DNA of 64,000 nt from contig SCMQ01000003.1 in the NCBI GenBank assembly GCA_005503335.1, forward strand, positions 62,001-126,000, written 5' to 3'. Numbering within the stretch: position 1 is the first letter of the stretch; each line of letters opens with the position of its first letter. The notes beneath the pieces were generated by a model. It was not told where the DNA came from. It saw nothing but the letters and a program-made list of their open reading frames with translations, and made no database searches. A program made the translations under genes and the position numbers. Source of the DNA: Comamonadaceae bacterium 2FH. GTDB lineage: Bacteria > Pseudomonadota > Gammaproteobacteria > Burkholderiales > Burkholderiaceae_C. Positions 28,712 through 37,435 of the stretch are shown in pieces.

Positions 28712-29586
28712 GTTTCACATCACATTACCTGCGCTGCGCCGGCCGCGAACTGCATTTCACCGACTGGGGCGCCGGCCACGCCGAGACCGTGATCGCCTGG
28801 CACGGCCTGGCCCGCACCGGGCGCGACATGGACGAACTGGCCGCTCACCTGGCCCAGCGCTACCGCGTGATCTGCCCCGACACCGTGGGGCGCGGCCTGA
28901 GCCAGTGGAGCGCGAACCCGCGCGAGGAGTACTGCCTCGCCTTCTACGCGCGCCAGGCCGCCGAGCTGCTGGACCAGCTGGGGCTGGAACGCGTGCACTG
29001 GGTCGGCACCTCCATGGGCGGCGCGCTCGGCACGGTCTGCGCGGCGGGTCTGCGCGAGCCCGGGCTCGAGGGCCGCATCCTCAGCCTGGTGCTCAACGAC
29101 AACGCGCCCGAGCTCGCCCAGCCTGCGCTCGAGCGCATCAAGGCCTACGCAGGTCAGCCGCCGGCCTTCGACACCATGGTGGCGCTGGGGGACTTCTTCC
29201 GCGAGGTCTACCAGCCCTTTGGCTGGCTCAGCGACGCGCAGTGGCGCCGCCTGACCGAAACCTCGATGCGCCGCCTGCCCGACGGCCGCGTGACGCCGCA
29301 CTACGACCCGGCCATGGTGCAGCAGTTCATCCATCATCCGGGCGACTACCTGATCTGGGACCACTACGACGCGCTCGAGATACCGGTGCTGTGCCTGCGC
29401 GGCGCCGAGTCCGACCTGGTGCGGCCCGAAACCGTCGCGGCCATGCGCGGGCGTGGCCCCGGCGCACGCGGCCTGCTGCAGGTGGTCGAGGTTCCGGGCT
29501 GCGGCCACGCGCCGGCGCTCAACGTGCCGCATCAGCTGAACCTGGTGTCGCGCTTCATCGACGCGGCGGCCGTCCGGTCGCGCTGA
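28708..29586 (+). CDS. Alpha/beta hydrolase
   Basis: A 292-residue soluble alpha/beta-hydrolase. HG oxyanion motif AWHGLARTGRDMDE is near residues 30-44, nucleophile elbow GTSMGG (Ser near 99), and late acid/His region ESDLVRPETV and GCGHAPALN. No signal peptide is present. It overlaps livM by ATGA and is the last gene of the sigma-54-controlled transporter operon, so it probably hydrolyses an ester, lactone or amide form of the imported compound. That role is inferred from context; the fold is clear but the substrate is not. Confidence 0.88.
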   Translation: MSFTSHYLRCAGRELHFTDWGAGHAETVIAWHGLARTGRDMDELAAHLAQRYRVICPDTVGRGLSQWSANPREEYCLAFYARQAAELLDQLGLERVHWVGTSMGGALGTVCAAGLREPGLEGRILSLVLNDNAPELAQPALERIKAYAGQPPAFDTMVALGDFFREVYQPFGWLSDAQWRRLTETSMRRLPDGRVTPHYDPAMVQQFIHHPGDYLIWDHYDALEIPVLCLRGAESDLVRPETVAAMRGRGPGARGLLQVVEVPGCGHAPALNVPHQLNLVSRFIDAAAVRSR

Positions 29587-29593
29587 GGCGGGC

Positions 29594-29959
29594 TCAGTCC
29601 AGCCCGAAGCGCCCCCTGAAGGCCTCGCAGAACGCCGGGCTGCCGCTGAGCGTCAGGGTGAGGGTGTGGCGCGGCGCGCCCGTCGGGCCGACGCTCACCT
29701 CGAGCCGGCCCGTGGCCTCGTCGTAGTGCAGGGTTTGCGGCGCCGTCACCTCTTGTGCGCCCTGGAGTTCGTAGTCCCAGTCGTGCCCATCCTCCAGCGG
29801 CCCGCGGTCGGCGAAGGCCGCATGGGCCCAGCCCAGCACCTCGACGATCTCGGCGTGCAGGGCCTGCAGCTGCGGCGGCCCCACCGCGGCCATGGCCTCG
29901 AAGCAGCCCACGCCGGCCGTGTCCTCGCTGTAGTCGAATTCGAGGTAACGCAGGGCCAT
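29594..29959 (-). CDS. Hypothetical protein, conserved-looking, downstream of hemH
   Basis: A 121-residue acidic soluble protein starting MALRYLEFDYSEDTAGVGCFEAM. I do not recognise a named family. It has no signal peptide or TM segment, and predicted alternating strand/helix content. It begins immediately after the hemH stop on the same strand (one base between), so it is very likely co-translated with ferrochelatase. Codon use is like its neighbours and the frame is not antisense to another gene, supporting a real gene. Confidence 0.75.
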   Translation of the reverse strand: MALRYLEFDYSEDTAGVGCFEAMAAVGPPQLQALHAEIVEVLGWAHAAFADRGPLEDGHDWDYELQGAQEVTAPQTLHYDEATGRLEVSVGPTGAPRHTLTLTLSGSPAFCEAFRGRFGLD

Positions 29960-29960
29960 G

Positions 29961-31052
29961 CTATTGCTTCGCCCCCATGGCCAGGGCCGCGGCGCGCGAG
30001 GCGGCCAGGGTGGCCGGCTCGGCCTCGGTCTGGGTCGGCCAGCCGGCCAGGTGGCGCTCGGCGATCTGGCTCAGGGCCGTGATCCAATCCGGGCTGTCGT
30101 TGAGGCAGGGGATGTAGTGGAATTCCTTGCCGCCCGCCAGAAGAAAGGCCTGGCGCACCTCCTGGGCGATCTCCTCCAGCGTCTCCAGGCAGTCGCTGGT
30201 GAAGCCGGGGCAGACCACGTCGACGCGCTGCACCCCCGCCTTGGCCAGGGCGACCAGGCTGGGCTCGGTGTAGGGCTGCAGCCACTTGGCCTTGCCGAAG
30301 CGCGACTGGAAGCTGACCAGATACTGCTCGGGCGCCAGGCCCAGCTTCTGCGCCAGCAGGCGCGCGGTCTTCTGGCATTCGCAGTGGTAGGGGTCGCCCA
30401 GGCGCAGGGTGCGCTCGGGCACGCCGTGAAAGCTCATGACCAGCTTCTCGGGCCGGCCGTGGCTTTGCCAGTGGCGGCGTATGCCGCGCGCCAGCGCCTC
30501 GATGTAGCCCGCGTCGTCGTGGTAGCGGTTGACGAAGCGCAGCTCGGGGATGTGGCGGATCTGCGCCGCCCAGCCGTACACCGCGTCGAACACGCTGGCC
30601 GTGGTGGTGCCCGAATACTGCGGGTAGAGCGGCAGGACCAGGATGCGCGTCGCGCCCTCGGCCTTGAGCGCGTCGAGCTCGGAGGCGATGGCCGGGCTTC
30701 CGTAGCGCATGGCGTAGCGCACCGTCACCGCAGGCCCGCGCTCGCCCAGCCAGCCGCGCAGCAGCTTGGCCTGCTTGTCGGTCCAGAGCTTGAGCGGCGA
30801 GCCCTGGGGCGTCCAGATGCTGGCGTACTTGGCGGCCGATTTCCTGGGCCGCAGGCGCAGGATGATGCCGTGCAGGATCAGCCACCATAAGGGCCTGGGG
30901 ATCTCGACCACGCGCGGGTCGCCGAGGAACTCGGCCAGGTAGCGGCGCAGCGCGGGGGCCGTGGGCGCCTCTGGCGTGCCCAGGTTGCACAGCAGGATGG
31001 CCGTGCGGCCGGCCTGGCCATGTTTGTATTCGGGTTCGGGTCGGAAAGGCAT
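29961..31052 (-). CDS. hemH: Ferrochelatase
   Basis: Ferrochelatase of 363 residues, which inserts Fe2+ into protoporphyrin IX in the last step of protoheme synthesis. The family start [14 protein letters not shown], the [15 protein letters not shown] segment, the catalytic-His motif [11 protein letters not shown] and the C-terminal [17 protein letters not shown] are all present. Length is typical of proteobacterial enzymes. It is divergent from the HAD hydrolase gene with only 19 bp between start codons, so the two promoters must overlap each other's 5' coding or leader sequence. Confidence 0.97.
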   Translation of the reverse strand: MPFRPEPEYKHGQAGRTAILLCNLGTPEAPTAPALRRYLAEFLGDPRVVEIPRPLWWLILHGIILRLRPRKSAAKYASIWTPQGSPLKLWTDKQAKLLRGWLGERGPAVTVRYAMRYGSPAIASELDALKAEGATRILVLPLYPQYSGTTTASVFDAVYGWAAQIRHIPELRFVNRYHDDAGYIEALARGIRRHWQSHGRPEKLVMSFHGVPERTLRLGDPYHCECQKTARLLAQKLGLAPEQYLVSFQSRFGKAKWLQPYTEPSLVALAKAGVQRVDVVCPGFTSDCLETLEEIAQEVRQAFLLAGGKEFHYIPCLNDSPDWITALSQIAERHLAGWPTQTEAEPATLAASRAAALAMGAKQ

Positions 31053-31071
31053 GCGGTATTCTCACCGACCT

Positions 31072-31770
31072 ATGATCGATGTATCCGAGATCCGCGCCGT
31101 CACGATCGACCTCGACGACACCCTGTGGCCGATCTGGCCGACCATAGAACGCGCCGAGGCCGCGTTGCAGGCCTGGTTCGAGGCCCATGCGCCGGCCACG
31201 GCGGCCCTGTGCGCCGAGCGCGACGCGCTGCGCGAATTGCGTGGGCGCATCGACCGCCTGCGCCCCGAGCTTGCGCACGACATGAGCGCGCTGCGCCTGG
31301 AGGCGATCCGCCTGGTGCTGGCGCAGGCCGGCGAGGACCCGGCCCTGGCGCAGCCGGCCTTCGAGGTCTTCTTTGCCGAGCGCCAGCGCGTGGACTTCTT
31401 CGACGACGCGCTGCCCGCGCTCGAGTTCCTGAGCCGCCGCTACCCGGTGGTCGCCCTGTCCAACGGCAATGCCGACGTGCACCGCGTGGGCATAGGCCGG
31501 CATTTCCATGCGGCTGTCAGCGCGCGCGAATTCGGCGTGGGCAAGCCCGATGCGCGCATCTTCGAGGCCGCGGCGCGGGCCGCGGGCGTGGCGCCGTGCG
31601 AGGTGCTGCACATCGGCGACGACGCGCAGTTGGACGGCCTGGGCGCGCTCGACGCCGGCATGCAGATGGCCTGGGTGAACCGCGAGGGCCAGGCCTGGGT
31701 CCATGCGGCCCGGGCGCCGCACGCCACGGTGGACGACCTGCAGGCGCTGTGCCGCCTGCTCGAAGACTGA
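31072..31770 (+). CDS. HAD-superfamily hydrolase
   Basis: A 232-residue HAD phosphatase. Motif I is TIDLDDTLWP (nucleophile Asp13, acid/base Asp15), motif II is VALSNGN, the motif III lysine is in GVGKPDARIF, and motif IV is HIGDDAQLDG. A helical cap (about 25-100) is of the C1 type seen in YjjG/PhoE-like phosphatases. The ATG at 31072 is preferred because an upstream frame would overlap hemH and lacks homology. The substrate is unknown; small phosphorylated metabolites are typical. It is divergent from hemH. Confidence 0.9.
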   Translation: MIDVSEIRAVTIDLDDTLWPIWPTIERAEAALQAWFEAHAPATAALCAERDALRELRGRIDRLRPELAHDMSALRLEAIRLVLAQAGEDPALAQPAFEVFFAERQRVDFFDDALPALEFLSRRYPVVALSNGNADVHRVGIGRHFHAAVSAREFGVGKPDARIFEAAARAAGVAPCEVLHIGDDAQLDGLGALDAGMQMAWVNREGQAWVHAARAPHATVDDLQALCRLLED

Positions 31771-31819
31771 CCGGGCGCGATGGGCCCGACGATCTACGGC
31801 ATCGCGACCGCGCGCGCGC

Positions 31820-32584
31820 TCAGCCCTTGAAGCGCCCGGCCAGGGCCTCGGCGCTGTTGCGCAGCAGGTTCTGGTCGGCGCCCACGGCGACGAACAGGCA
31901 GCCGATGTCCACGTAATGCCTGGCCAGCGCCTCGTCGCCGGTCAGGATGCCGGCGGCCTTGCCGCAGGCGCGCACGCGCGCCACCGCGTCGTCGATCGCG
32001 GCCAGCACCTCGGGGTGTTTGGGGTTGCCCAAGTGACCGAGTGCGGCGGCGAGGTCGCCCGGCCCGATGAACACGCCGTCGATGCCGTCGACCCGGCAGA
32101 TCGCCTCGAGGTTCTCCAGGCCCTGCACGGTCTCCACCTGCACCAGCAGGCACAACTCCTGGGCACAGCGCTTGCCGTAATCCTTGACCCGGCCGTAGTC
32201 ACTGGCGCGCGGGGCGCCGGCGTAGCCGCGTACGCCGAGCGGGGGGTAGCGCGTCCAGGCGACGGCGTTGCGCGCCTCTTCCTCGGTCTGCACATAGGGC
32301 ACCAGCAGGGTCTGCACGCCAATGTCCAGCAGCCGCTTGAAGGTCACCATGTCGTTCCACGGCGGGCGGACGATGGGGGTGGCGGTGCCCCCCGCCATGG
32401 CCTGCAGCTGGGACAGGATGGTCGGCACTTCGTTGGGCGAGTGCTCCATGTCGAGCAGCAGCCAGTCGAAGCCGCAGCCGGCGAGGATCTCGGTGCTGAT
32501 GTTGCTGCACAGGTGTGACCACAGGCCGATCTGTTTCTGGCCGGACTGCACGGCGTGCTTGAAGCGGTTGACGGGAAGGTTCAT
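31820..32584 (-). CDS. garL: 5-keto-4-deoxy-D-glucarate aldolase (HpcH/HpaI family)
   Basis: A 254-residue class II pyruvate-dependent aldolase that splits 5-dehydro-4-deoxyglucarate into pyruvate and tartronate semialdehyde. The sequence tracks E. coli GarL: IGLWSHLCSNISTEILAG, WLLLDMEHSPNEVP (catalytic His48), VRPPWN (Arg73), metal ligands in VQVETVQGLENLEAI and VFIGPGDLAAALGHLGN. The start MNLPVNRFKHA at 32584 is preferred over an ATG seven codons upstream. It lies 21 bp downstream of garR in a two-gene operon, divergent from the regulator and uronate genes. Related aldolases act on 2-keto-3-deoxy-rhamnonate or heptanedioate, but the neighbours favour GarL. Confidence 0.88.
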   Translation of the reverse strand: MNLPVNRFKHAVQSGQKQIGLWSHLCSNISTEILAGCGFDWLLLDMEHSPNEVPTILSQLQAMAGGTATPIVRPPWNDMVTFKRLLDIGVQTLLVPYVQTEEEARNAVAWTRYPPLGVRGYAGAPRASDYGRVKDYGKRCAQELCLLVQVETVQGLENLEAICRVDGIDGVFIGPGDLAAALGHLGNPKHPEVLAAIDDAVARVRACGKAAGILTGDEALARHYVDIGCLFVAVGADQNLLRNSAEALAGRFKG

Positions 32585-32605
32585 GGCTGGGTCATCCCTG
32601 GGCAC

Positions 32606-33517
32606 TCAGCCCTTGGCAATCTGGAAGTTGGCGGCCATCTCCAGCGCGCGCACCAGGCCGGAATGGTCCCAGCCGCCGCCACCATGGGCCACGCAGCTGC
32701 TCATGAGCTGCTGCGTGCTGGCGGTGTTGGGCAGGGACAGGCCCATGGCGCGGGCGCCCTCGAGCGCCAGGTTCAGGTCCTTCTGGTGCAGCGCTATGCG
32801 AAAGCCCGGGTTGAACTGGCGCTTGATCATGCGCTCGCCATGCACCTCGAGGATGCGGCTGGTGGCCAGGCCGCCCATCAGCGCCTGGCGCACCTTGGCC
32901 GGATCGGCGCCGGCCTTGGCCGCGAACAGCAGGGCCTCGCCCACGGCCTCGATGTTGAGGGCCACGACGATCTGGTTGGCCACCTTGCAGGTCTGGCCGC
33001 TGCCATGAGGCCCGATCAGCGTGATGTTCTTGCCCATGAGCTCGAACAGGGGCTTGACCTGCTCGAACACGGCTTCGCGGCCGCCGACCATGATGGTCAG
33101 GCTGGCGGCCTTGGCGCCGATCTCGCCGCCCGAGACCGGGGCGTCCAGGTAGTCGCAGCCCAGGGCCTCGATCCGCGCGGCGAAATCCTTGGTCGCGATG
33201 GGCGAGATCGAGCTCATGTCGACCACCACCTTGCCGACGCTGCCGTCAGCGCCGCGCTCGCTTTCCTTCAGGCCTTGGGCGATGCCGTTCTCGCCGAACA
33301 GCACATCGGCCACATGTGGGGTGTCGGGCACCATGGTGAACACGATGTCGGCCTGCCTGACCACCTCGGCGGCGCTGGCGCAGGCCTTGGCGCCTTGCGC
33401 CAGCAGGTCGGCCGGCGCGCCGCTGCGCGACTGCACGAACAGCTCGTGGCCGGCCGCCAGCAGGTGGCCCGCCATGGGGGCGCCCATGATGCCGAGACCG
33501 ATGAATCCGAGTTTCAT
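32606..33517 (-). CDS. garR: 2-hydroxy-3-oxopropionate (tartronate semialdehyde) reductase
   Basis: A 303-residue beta-hydroxyacid dehydrogenase that reduces tartronate semialdehyde to D-glycerate with NAD(P)H. Rossmann motif GLGIMG (7-12), substrate loop DAPVSGGEIGAK (125-136) and catalytic Lys178 in GSGQTCKVANQ are present, with the C-terminal PGFRIALHQKDLNLAL typical of GarR/GlxR. AGGAG lies ahead of the ATG. It is transcribed with garL and completes the aldolase branch of aldarate breakdown. An inverted repeat likely bound by the GntR regulator lies upstream. Confidence 0.93.
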   Translation of the reverse strand: MKLGFIGLGIMGAPMAGHLLAAGHELFVQSRSGAPADLLAQGAKACASAAEVVRQADIVFTMVPDTPHVADVLFGENGIAQGLKESERGADGSVGKVVVDMSSISPIATKDFAARIEALGCDYLDAPVSGGEIGAKAASLTIMVGGREAVFEQVKPLFELMGKNITLIGPHGSGQTCKVANQIVVALNIEAVGEALLFAAKAGADPAKVRQALMGGLATSRILEVHGERMIKRQFNPGFRIALHQKDLNLALEGARAMGLSLPNTASTQQLMSSCVAHGGGGWDHSGLVRALEMAANFQIAKG

Positions 33518-33685
33518 AGCGATGCTCCTGTCGTTTGTAGGGGTTGAAGTGGATCGGGTGTGGCGGCAACCTGCTCAGCGCAGCAGGCCGTCGTCGCCGG
33601 CCCTGGGCGCGACCCGCATGCGGGTGCGGTGGCGCCGTGCGGGAAGGTGGGTCGGGGCTTGGGACTCATTTTTGGGGTCGATTAA

Positions 33686-33709
33686 ATGTTGGCAGACATC
33701 GTACAACAT
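33686..33709 (-). promoter_or_regulatory. Candidate GntR operator upstream of garR-garL
   Basis: ATGTTG (33686-33691) and CAACAT (33704-33709) form a 6-12-6 inverted repeat. Read on the minus strand, its core GATGTCTGCCAAC resembles GTTGTCTGATGAC in the regulator-udh promoter region (34558-34570), sharing G-x-TGTCTG-x3-AC. A single regulator acting on both divergent units is the simplest reading. Confidence 0.5.
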
Positions 33710-33710
33710 G

Positions 33711-33735
33711 AGGCATGCCGAGGCATGCCGAGGCA
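33711..33735. repeat. Short tandem repeat AGGCATGCCG
   Basis: Two and a half tandem copies of a 10-bp unit containing the palindrome GGCATGCC, between garR and the end of the GntR gene. It may fold into a hairpin at the 3' end of the regulator message. No other gene is visible in the 235-bp gap. Confidence 0.6.
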
Positions 33736-33752
33736 ACCGGGCCGGCCCCTTG

Positions 33753-34502
33753 TCAGGCGTCGGCGGGCTGGCTCCGGCGCAGGCGTTCGCGGCTGTTGCT
33801 CAGGTGGGTGCGCATGGCGGCGCGCGCGGCCTCGGTGTCCTGGTTGCGGATCGCGTTGAAGATGCTCTCGTGCTCGCCATGCACGCGCTGCAGGTAGCTC
33901 AGCCGCCCCTCGGGCGCCTGGCCGGGTGTGTTGATGCGGGTGCGCGGGATGACCATGGTGCCCAGGTAGGTCATGAGGTCCGCGAAATGCCGGTTGCCGG
34001 TGGCGCGCGCCACCTCCATGTGGAACTGGAAGTCCGAGGGCACGGCGTCCGACTCACTCTCGATCGACTGCTGGAAGGCGCGCAGCGCGGACGCCATCCC
34101 CTCCAGGTGGGCTTCGGTGCGGCGCTGCGCGGCCAGGCCGGCGGCCTCGGTCTCCAGGCTGATGCGCAGCTCCAGCAGGGCGATCACGTCGGCCACGGTG
34201 GCGAGGTCCTCCTGCGCGATGCGGAAGTTGCCGGGTGCCGGCGGCTCGATCACGAAGGTGCCTATGCCGTGCCGCGTCTCGACCAGGCCAGAGGCCTGCA
34301 GGCGCGAGATGGCCTCGCGCACCACGGTGCGGCTGACGTCGAAGCGGGTCATGATCTCGGCCTCGGTCGGCAGCTTGTCGCCGGCCTTGAGCTGGCCCTG
34401 GCGGATGCCGGTGGCCAGGCTGTCCACCACGCCGCTGACCAGGCCGCGGGAGCGGCGTGCCGGTGCCGCCGGAGCGGGGGACGGGGGAGCGGGTGCTTGC
34501 AT
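33753..34502 (-). CDS. GntR-family (FCD/FadR-type) transcriptional regulator
   Basis: A 249-residue repressor with an N-terminal winged HTH at about 22-88 (LPTEAEIMTRFDVSRTVVRE, then GLVETRHGIGTFV) and an all-helical FCD ligand domain at about 100-240 that usually binds a metal and a carboxylate effector. The first 19 residues are Pro/Ala-rich linker; the start ATG at 34502 has a poor ribosome site. It sits between garRL and the uronate genes, divergent from udh, and its own promoter overlaps the udh promoter and a candidate operator. It is thus likely autoregulated and relieved by a uronate or aldarate intermediate. E. coli counterparts are UxuR/ExuR by analogy only. Confidence 0.92.
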   Translation of the reverse strand: MQAPAPPSPAPAAPARRSRGLVSGVVDSLATGIRQGQLKAGDKLPTEAEIMTRFDVSRTVVREAISRLQASGLVETRHGIGTFVIEPPAPGNFRIAQEDLATVADVIALLELRISLETEAAGLAAQRRTEAHLEGMASALRAFQQSIESESDAVPSDFQFHMEVARATGNRHFADLMTYLGTMVIPRTRINTPGQAPEGRLSYLQRVHGEHESIFNAIRNQDTEAARAAMRTHLSNSRERLRRSQPADA

Positions 34503-34523
34503 GGTGGCCGTGGGTAAATGGGC

Positions 34524-34552
34524 TTGACAGCGGAAACCTAAGCATACAGAAT
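34524..34552 (+). promoter_or_regulatory. Sigma-70 promoter for the udh operon
   Basis: TTGACA (34524-34529), 17 bases, CAGAAT (34547-34552), giving a start near 34559, about 60 bp ahead of udh. The start coincides with the candidate GntR operator GTCATCAGACAAC (34558-34570), a position suited to repression. Confidence 0.62.
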
Positions 34553-34569
34553 CCATAGTCATCAGACAA
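34541..34569 (-). promoter_or_regulatory. Sigma-70 promoter for the GntR regulator, overlapping the udh promoter
   Basis: On the minus strand TTGTCT (34569-34564) and TATGCT (34546-34541) are 17 bases apart. The -35 box is inside the candidate operator. The two divergent promoters therefore interlock, so one bound repressor could shut both. Confidence 0.5.
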
Positions 34570-34570
34570 C
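34558..34570. promoter_or_regulatory. Candidate GntR operator in the regulator-udh intergenic region
   Basis: GTCATCAGACAAC, read in reverse as GTTGTCTGATGAC, shares spaced bases with the inverted repeat in front of garR. It covers the predicted udh transcription start and the -35 box of the regulator. Confidence 0.45.
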
Positions 34571-34619
34571 AGATAACATACGAACCTCCGGGTTCATCGA
34601 CGCCAAAGGAGATGGGTCC

Positions 34620-35426
34620 ATGACGATCAAAGTGCATGAGCGGCTGCTGCTCACCGGTGCCGCAGGCGGCCTGGGCAAGGTGCTGCGCGAGAGGCTGAAG
34701 GCCAATTGCGAGGTGCTGCGCCTCACGGACCTGGCGGACCTGGGCCCGGCGCAGCCGGGCGAGGAGCTGGTGCAGGCCGATCTGGCCGACGCTGCCGCGG
34801 TGCACGCCATGGTGGAAGGGGTGCAGGCCATCGTGCACCTGGGCGGAGTGTCGGTCGAGGCGCCCTGGGGGCCCATCCTGCAGGCCAACATCGTGGGTGC
34901 CTACAACCTCTACGAGGCCGCGCGCAAGCAAGGGGCCAGGCGCGTGGTGTTCGCGAGCTCCAACCATGTCACAGGCTTTTACCGCCAGGACGAGACCATC
35001 AACGCCAGCCACCCGCCGCGCCCGGACGGCCTGTACGGCCTGAGCAAGGCCTTCGGCGAAGATCTGGCGCGTCTGTACTTCGACCGCTATGGCATAGAGA
35101 CCGCCTGCGTGCGCATAGGTTCTTCCTTCACCGAACCCAAGGACCGGCGCATGCTCGCCACCTGGCTCAGCTACGACGACCTGCATCGCCTGGTCACGGC
35201 CTGCCTGACCACGCCGGTGCTGGGCCACAGCATCATCTTCGGCATGTCGGACAACGCCGTGACCTGGTGGGACAACAGCCAGGCCCGCCATGTCGGCTAC
35301 CGGCCGCAGGACAGCTCCGACCGCTTCCGCGACGCGGTCTACGCGCGCACGCCGCAGCCCGACCTCGGCGACCCCGCCGTGCAGTACCAGGGCGGCGCCT
35401 TCGTGCGCACCGGTCCCCTCGAGTGA
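34620..35426 (+). CDS. udh: Uronate dehydrogenase
   Basis: A 268-residue NAD-dependent short-chain dehydrogenase that oxidises D-galacturonate or D-glucuronate at C1 to the aldaro-lactone. The cofactor motif TGAAGGLG lies at 12-19, and SSNHVTGFY is at 113-121. The catalytic YGLSK is at 139-143, followed by the family segment RIGSSFTEPKDRRMLATWLSYDD. Length and these motifs fit the Agrobacterium/Pseudomonas Udh enzymes closely. It is the first gene of a seven-gene operon running to the ALDH at 42310. An AAGGAG ribosome site precedes the ATG. Confidence 0.94.
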   Translation: MTIKVHERLLLTGAAGGLGKVLRERLKANCEVLRLTDLADLGPAQPGEELVQADLADAAAVHAMVEGVQAIVHLGGVSVEAPWGPILQANIVGAYNLYEAARKQGARRVVFASSNHVTGFYRQDETINASHPPRPDGLYGLSKAFGEDLARLYFDRYGIETACVRIGSSFTEPKDRRMLATWLSYDDLHRLVTACLTTPVLGHSIIFGMSDNAVTWWDNSQARHVGYRPQDSSDRFRDAVYARTPQPDLGDPAVQYQGGAFVRTGPLE

Positions 35427-35440
35427 CGGTGGCCCCGCAG

Positions 35441-36346
35441 ATGAGCGAGGTTCGAATCGTCGCCCCCACGCGCGACCGCGTGGGCGAGTCGCCGGTCTGG
35501 GACGCCCGGGCCCAGGCGCTGTACTGGGTCGACATCGAGGGCCGCCACATCCGCCGCTGGGACCGCCTGCGCAACGAGACCCTGAGCTGGGACCTGCCGC
35601 AGCGCGTGGGCTGCATCGCCCTGGCCGAGGACGGCGGGCTGGTCGCCGCGATGGAGAGCGGCATCTTCGCCGTCACCCTGGGCGCGCCGCCGCAGGCCGA
35701 AGTGCGGCTGCTGGCCGAGCTTGCCCACCCGGCGCCCGGCATGCGCTTCAACGACGGCCGCTGCGATGCCCGGGGCCGGCTGTGGGTCGGCAGCATGGTG
35801 ATGGACATGTCGCTCGCCGTGCCGCTCGGCGGCCTGTACTGTCTGGACGCGCGCGGCCTGACCGGGCCCCATGTCGAGGGGCTGGTCACGCCCAACGGCC
35901 TGGGCTTCAGCCCCGACGGCCGCACGCTCTACCTGTCCGACTCGCACCCCACGGTGCAGAAGATCTGGGCTTTCGACTTCGATGCCGAAACCGGCCGGCT
36001 GTCGGGGCGGCGCCTGTTCGTCGACATGGCGCCGCTGCCGGGCCGGCCCGACGGCGCCGCGGTCGACGCCCAGGGTCATTACTGGATCTGCGCCAACGAC
36101 GCGGGCCTGGTGCACCGCTTCGATCCCGAGGGGCGTCTGGTCGAGTCGCTTGCCGTGCCGGTCTCCAAGCCCTCGATGTGCGCCTTCGGCGGGCCGGACC
36201 TGCGCACCCTGTTCGTGACCTCGATACAGCCGACCCCGGTGCCCCCCGGCGAGCGCGCCGTCAGTGGCGCCGTGCTGGCGCTGCAGCCTGGCGCGCCGGG
36301 CCTGTCCGAGCCGCGCTTTCTTGGCGCAGCGTTCTCCGCTTGCTGA
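35441..36346 (+). CDS. SMP-30/gluconolactonase-family aldarolactonase
   Basis: A 301-residue six-bladed beta-propeller lactonase. Metal-ligand positions of the SMP-30 family are present: Glu16 in GESPVWD, the Asn of [18 protein letters not shown], the Asn of [12 protein letters not shown], and the Asp of [13 protein letters not shown]. After Udh it would open galactaro- or glucaro-lactone to the free aldarate. A GTG at 35423 overlapping the udh stop (GTGA) would add six residues and is an equally possible coupled start. Substrate is inferred from position between udh and garD. Confidence 0.9.
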   Translation: MSEVRIVAPTRDRVGESPVWDARAQALYWVDIEGRHIRRWDRLRNETLSWDLPQRVGCIALAEDGGLVAAMESGIFAVTLGAPPQAEVRLLAELAHPAPGMRFNDGRCDARGRLWVGSMVMDMSLAVPLGGLYCLDARGLTGPHVEGLVTPNGLGFSPDGRTLYLSDSHPTVQKIWAFDFDAETGRLSGRRLFVDMAPLPGRPDGAAVDAQGHYWICANDAGLVHRFDPEGRLVESLAVPVSKPSMCAFGGPDLRTLFVTSIQPTPVPPGERAVSGAVLALQPGAPGLSEPRFLGAAFSAC

Positions 36347-36386
36347 TTCCTGCTCTTATTTCCAACCACTGTCCGAAGGAGACAAC

Positions 36387-37352
36387 ATGAAGACCCTGCC
36401 GAAACTGCTGGCGGCCCTGCTGGGCGCCCTGGCCCTGTCCGCCCAGGCCACCGAGTTCCGTTCGTCCGACACCCACAATGCCGATGACTACCCCACGGTG
36501 GCGGCCGTCAAGCACATGGGCGAGCTGCTGGCGCAAAAGAGTGGCGGAAAGCACAAGATCAAGGTCTTCAACAAGGCCGCGCTCGGCTCCGAGAAGGAGA
36601 CCATCGACCAGGTCAAGATCGGCGCGCTCGACATGACGCGCGTCAACGTCGCGCCCATGAACTCGATCTGCCCCATGACCATGGTGCCGACCATGCCCTT
36701 CCTGTTCCGCTCGGTCGAGCACATGCGTCATTCGCTGGACGGCCCGGCCGGCGAGGAAATCCTCAAGAGCTGCGAGTCGGCCGGCTTCATCGGCCTGGCC
36801 TTCTACGACAGCGGCGCGCGCTCGATCTACGCCAAGAAGCCGATCAAGACCGTGGCCGACGCCAAGGGCCTGAAGATCCGCGTGCAGCAGTCCGACCTCT
36901 GGGTGTCGCTGGTCAGCGCCATGGGCGCCAACGCCACGCCCATGCCCTATGGCGAGGTCTACACCGGCCTCAAGACCGGCCTGATCGACGCCGCCGAGAA
37001 CAACATCCCCTCGTTCGACACGGCCAAGCATGTCGAGGCCGTGAAGGTCTACTCCAAGACCGAGCACTCCATGGCGCCCGAGATCCTGGTGATGTCCAAG
37101 ATCGTCTGGGACAAGCTGCCCAAGGCCGAGCAGGACATGATTCGTGCCGCCGCCAAGGAGTCGGTCGTGTTCCAGCGCAAGAAGTGGGACGAGCAGGAAG
37201 CCAAGTCGCTGGCCAGCGTCAAGGCCGCCGGCGCCCAGATCGTCGAGGTCGACAAGGCCTCGTTCCAGGCCGTGATGGGCCCGGTCTACGACAAGTTCAT
37301 CACCACCCCCGACATGAAGCGCCTGGTCAAGGCCGTGCAGGACACCAAGTAA
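36387..37352 (+). CDS. dctP: TRAP transporter solute-binding protein, probable uronate binder
   Basis: A 321-residue periplasmic DctP-family protein. The signal peptide is about 1-21 (ends AQAT). The mature protein begins [19 protein letters not shown], and the signature [12 protein letters not shown] carries the carboxylate-binding Arg, as in D-galacturonate/D-glucuronate TRAP binding proteins of related betaproteobacteria. It starts a PQM transporter set inside the uronate operon, so hexuronate or aldarate uptake is a strong inference. A GAAGGAGA ribosome site precedes the ATG. Confidence 0.93.
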   Translation: MKTLPKLLAALLGALALSAQATEFRSSDTHNADDYPTVAAVKHMGELLAQKSGGKHKIKVFNKAALGSEKETIDQVKIGALDMTRVNVAPMNSICPMTMVPTMPFLFRSVEHMRHSLDGPAGEEILKSCESAGFIGLAFYDSGARSIYAKKPIKTVADAKGLKIRVQQSDLWVSLVSAMGANATPMPYGEVYTGLKTGLIDAAENNIPSFDTAKHVEAVKVYSKTEHSMAPEILVMSKIVWDKLPKAEQDMIRAAAKESVVFQRKKWDEQEAKSLASVKAAGAQIVEVDKASFQAVMGPVYDKFITTPDMKRLVKAVQDTK

Positions 37353-37435
37353 TCCGCGATACCAGGCCCGGGCCTCGCGCCTGCGTCCGCGCCCCCGGGC
37401 CGGGCAGGGCGCGCGTCCGGCTGGAGGAATAGACC

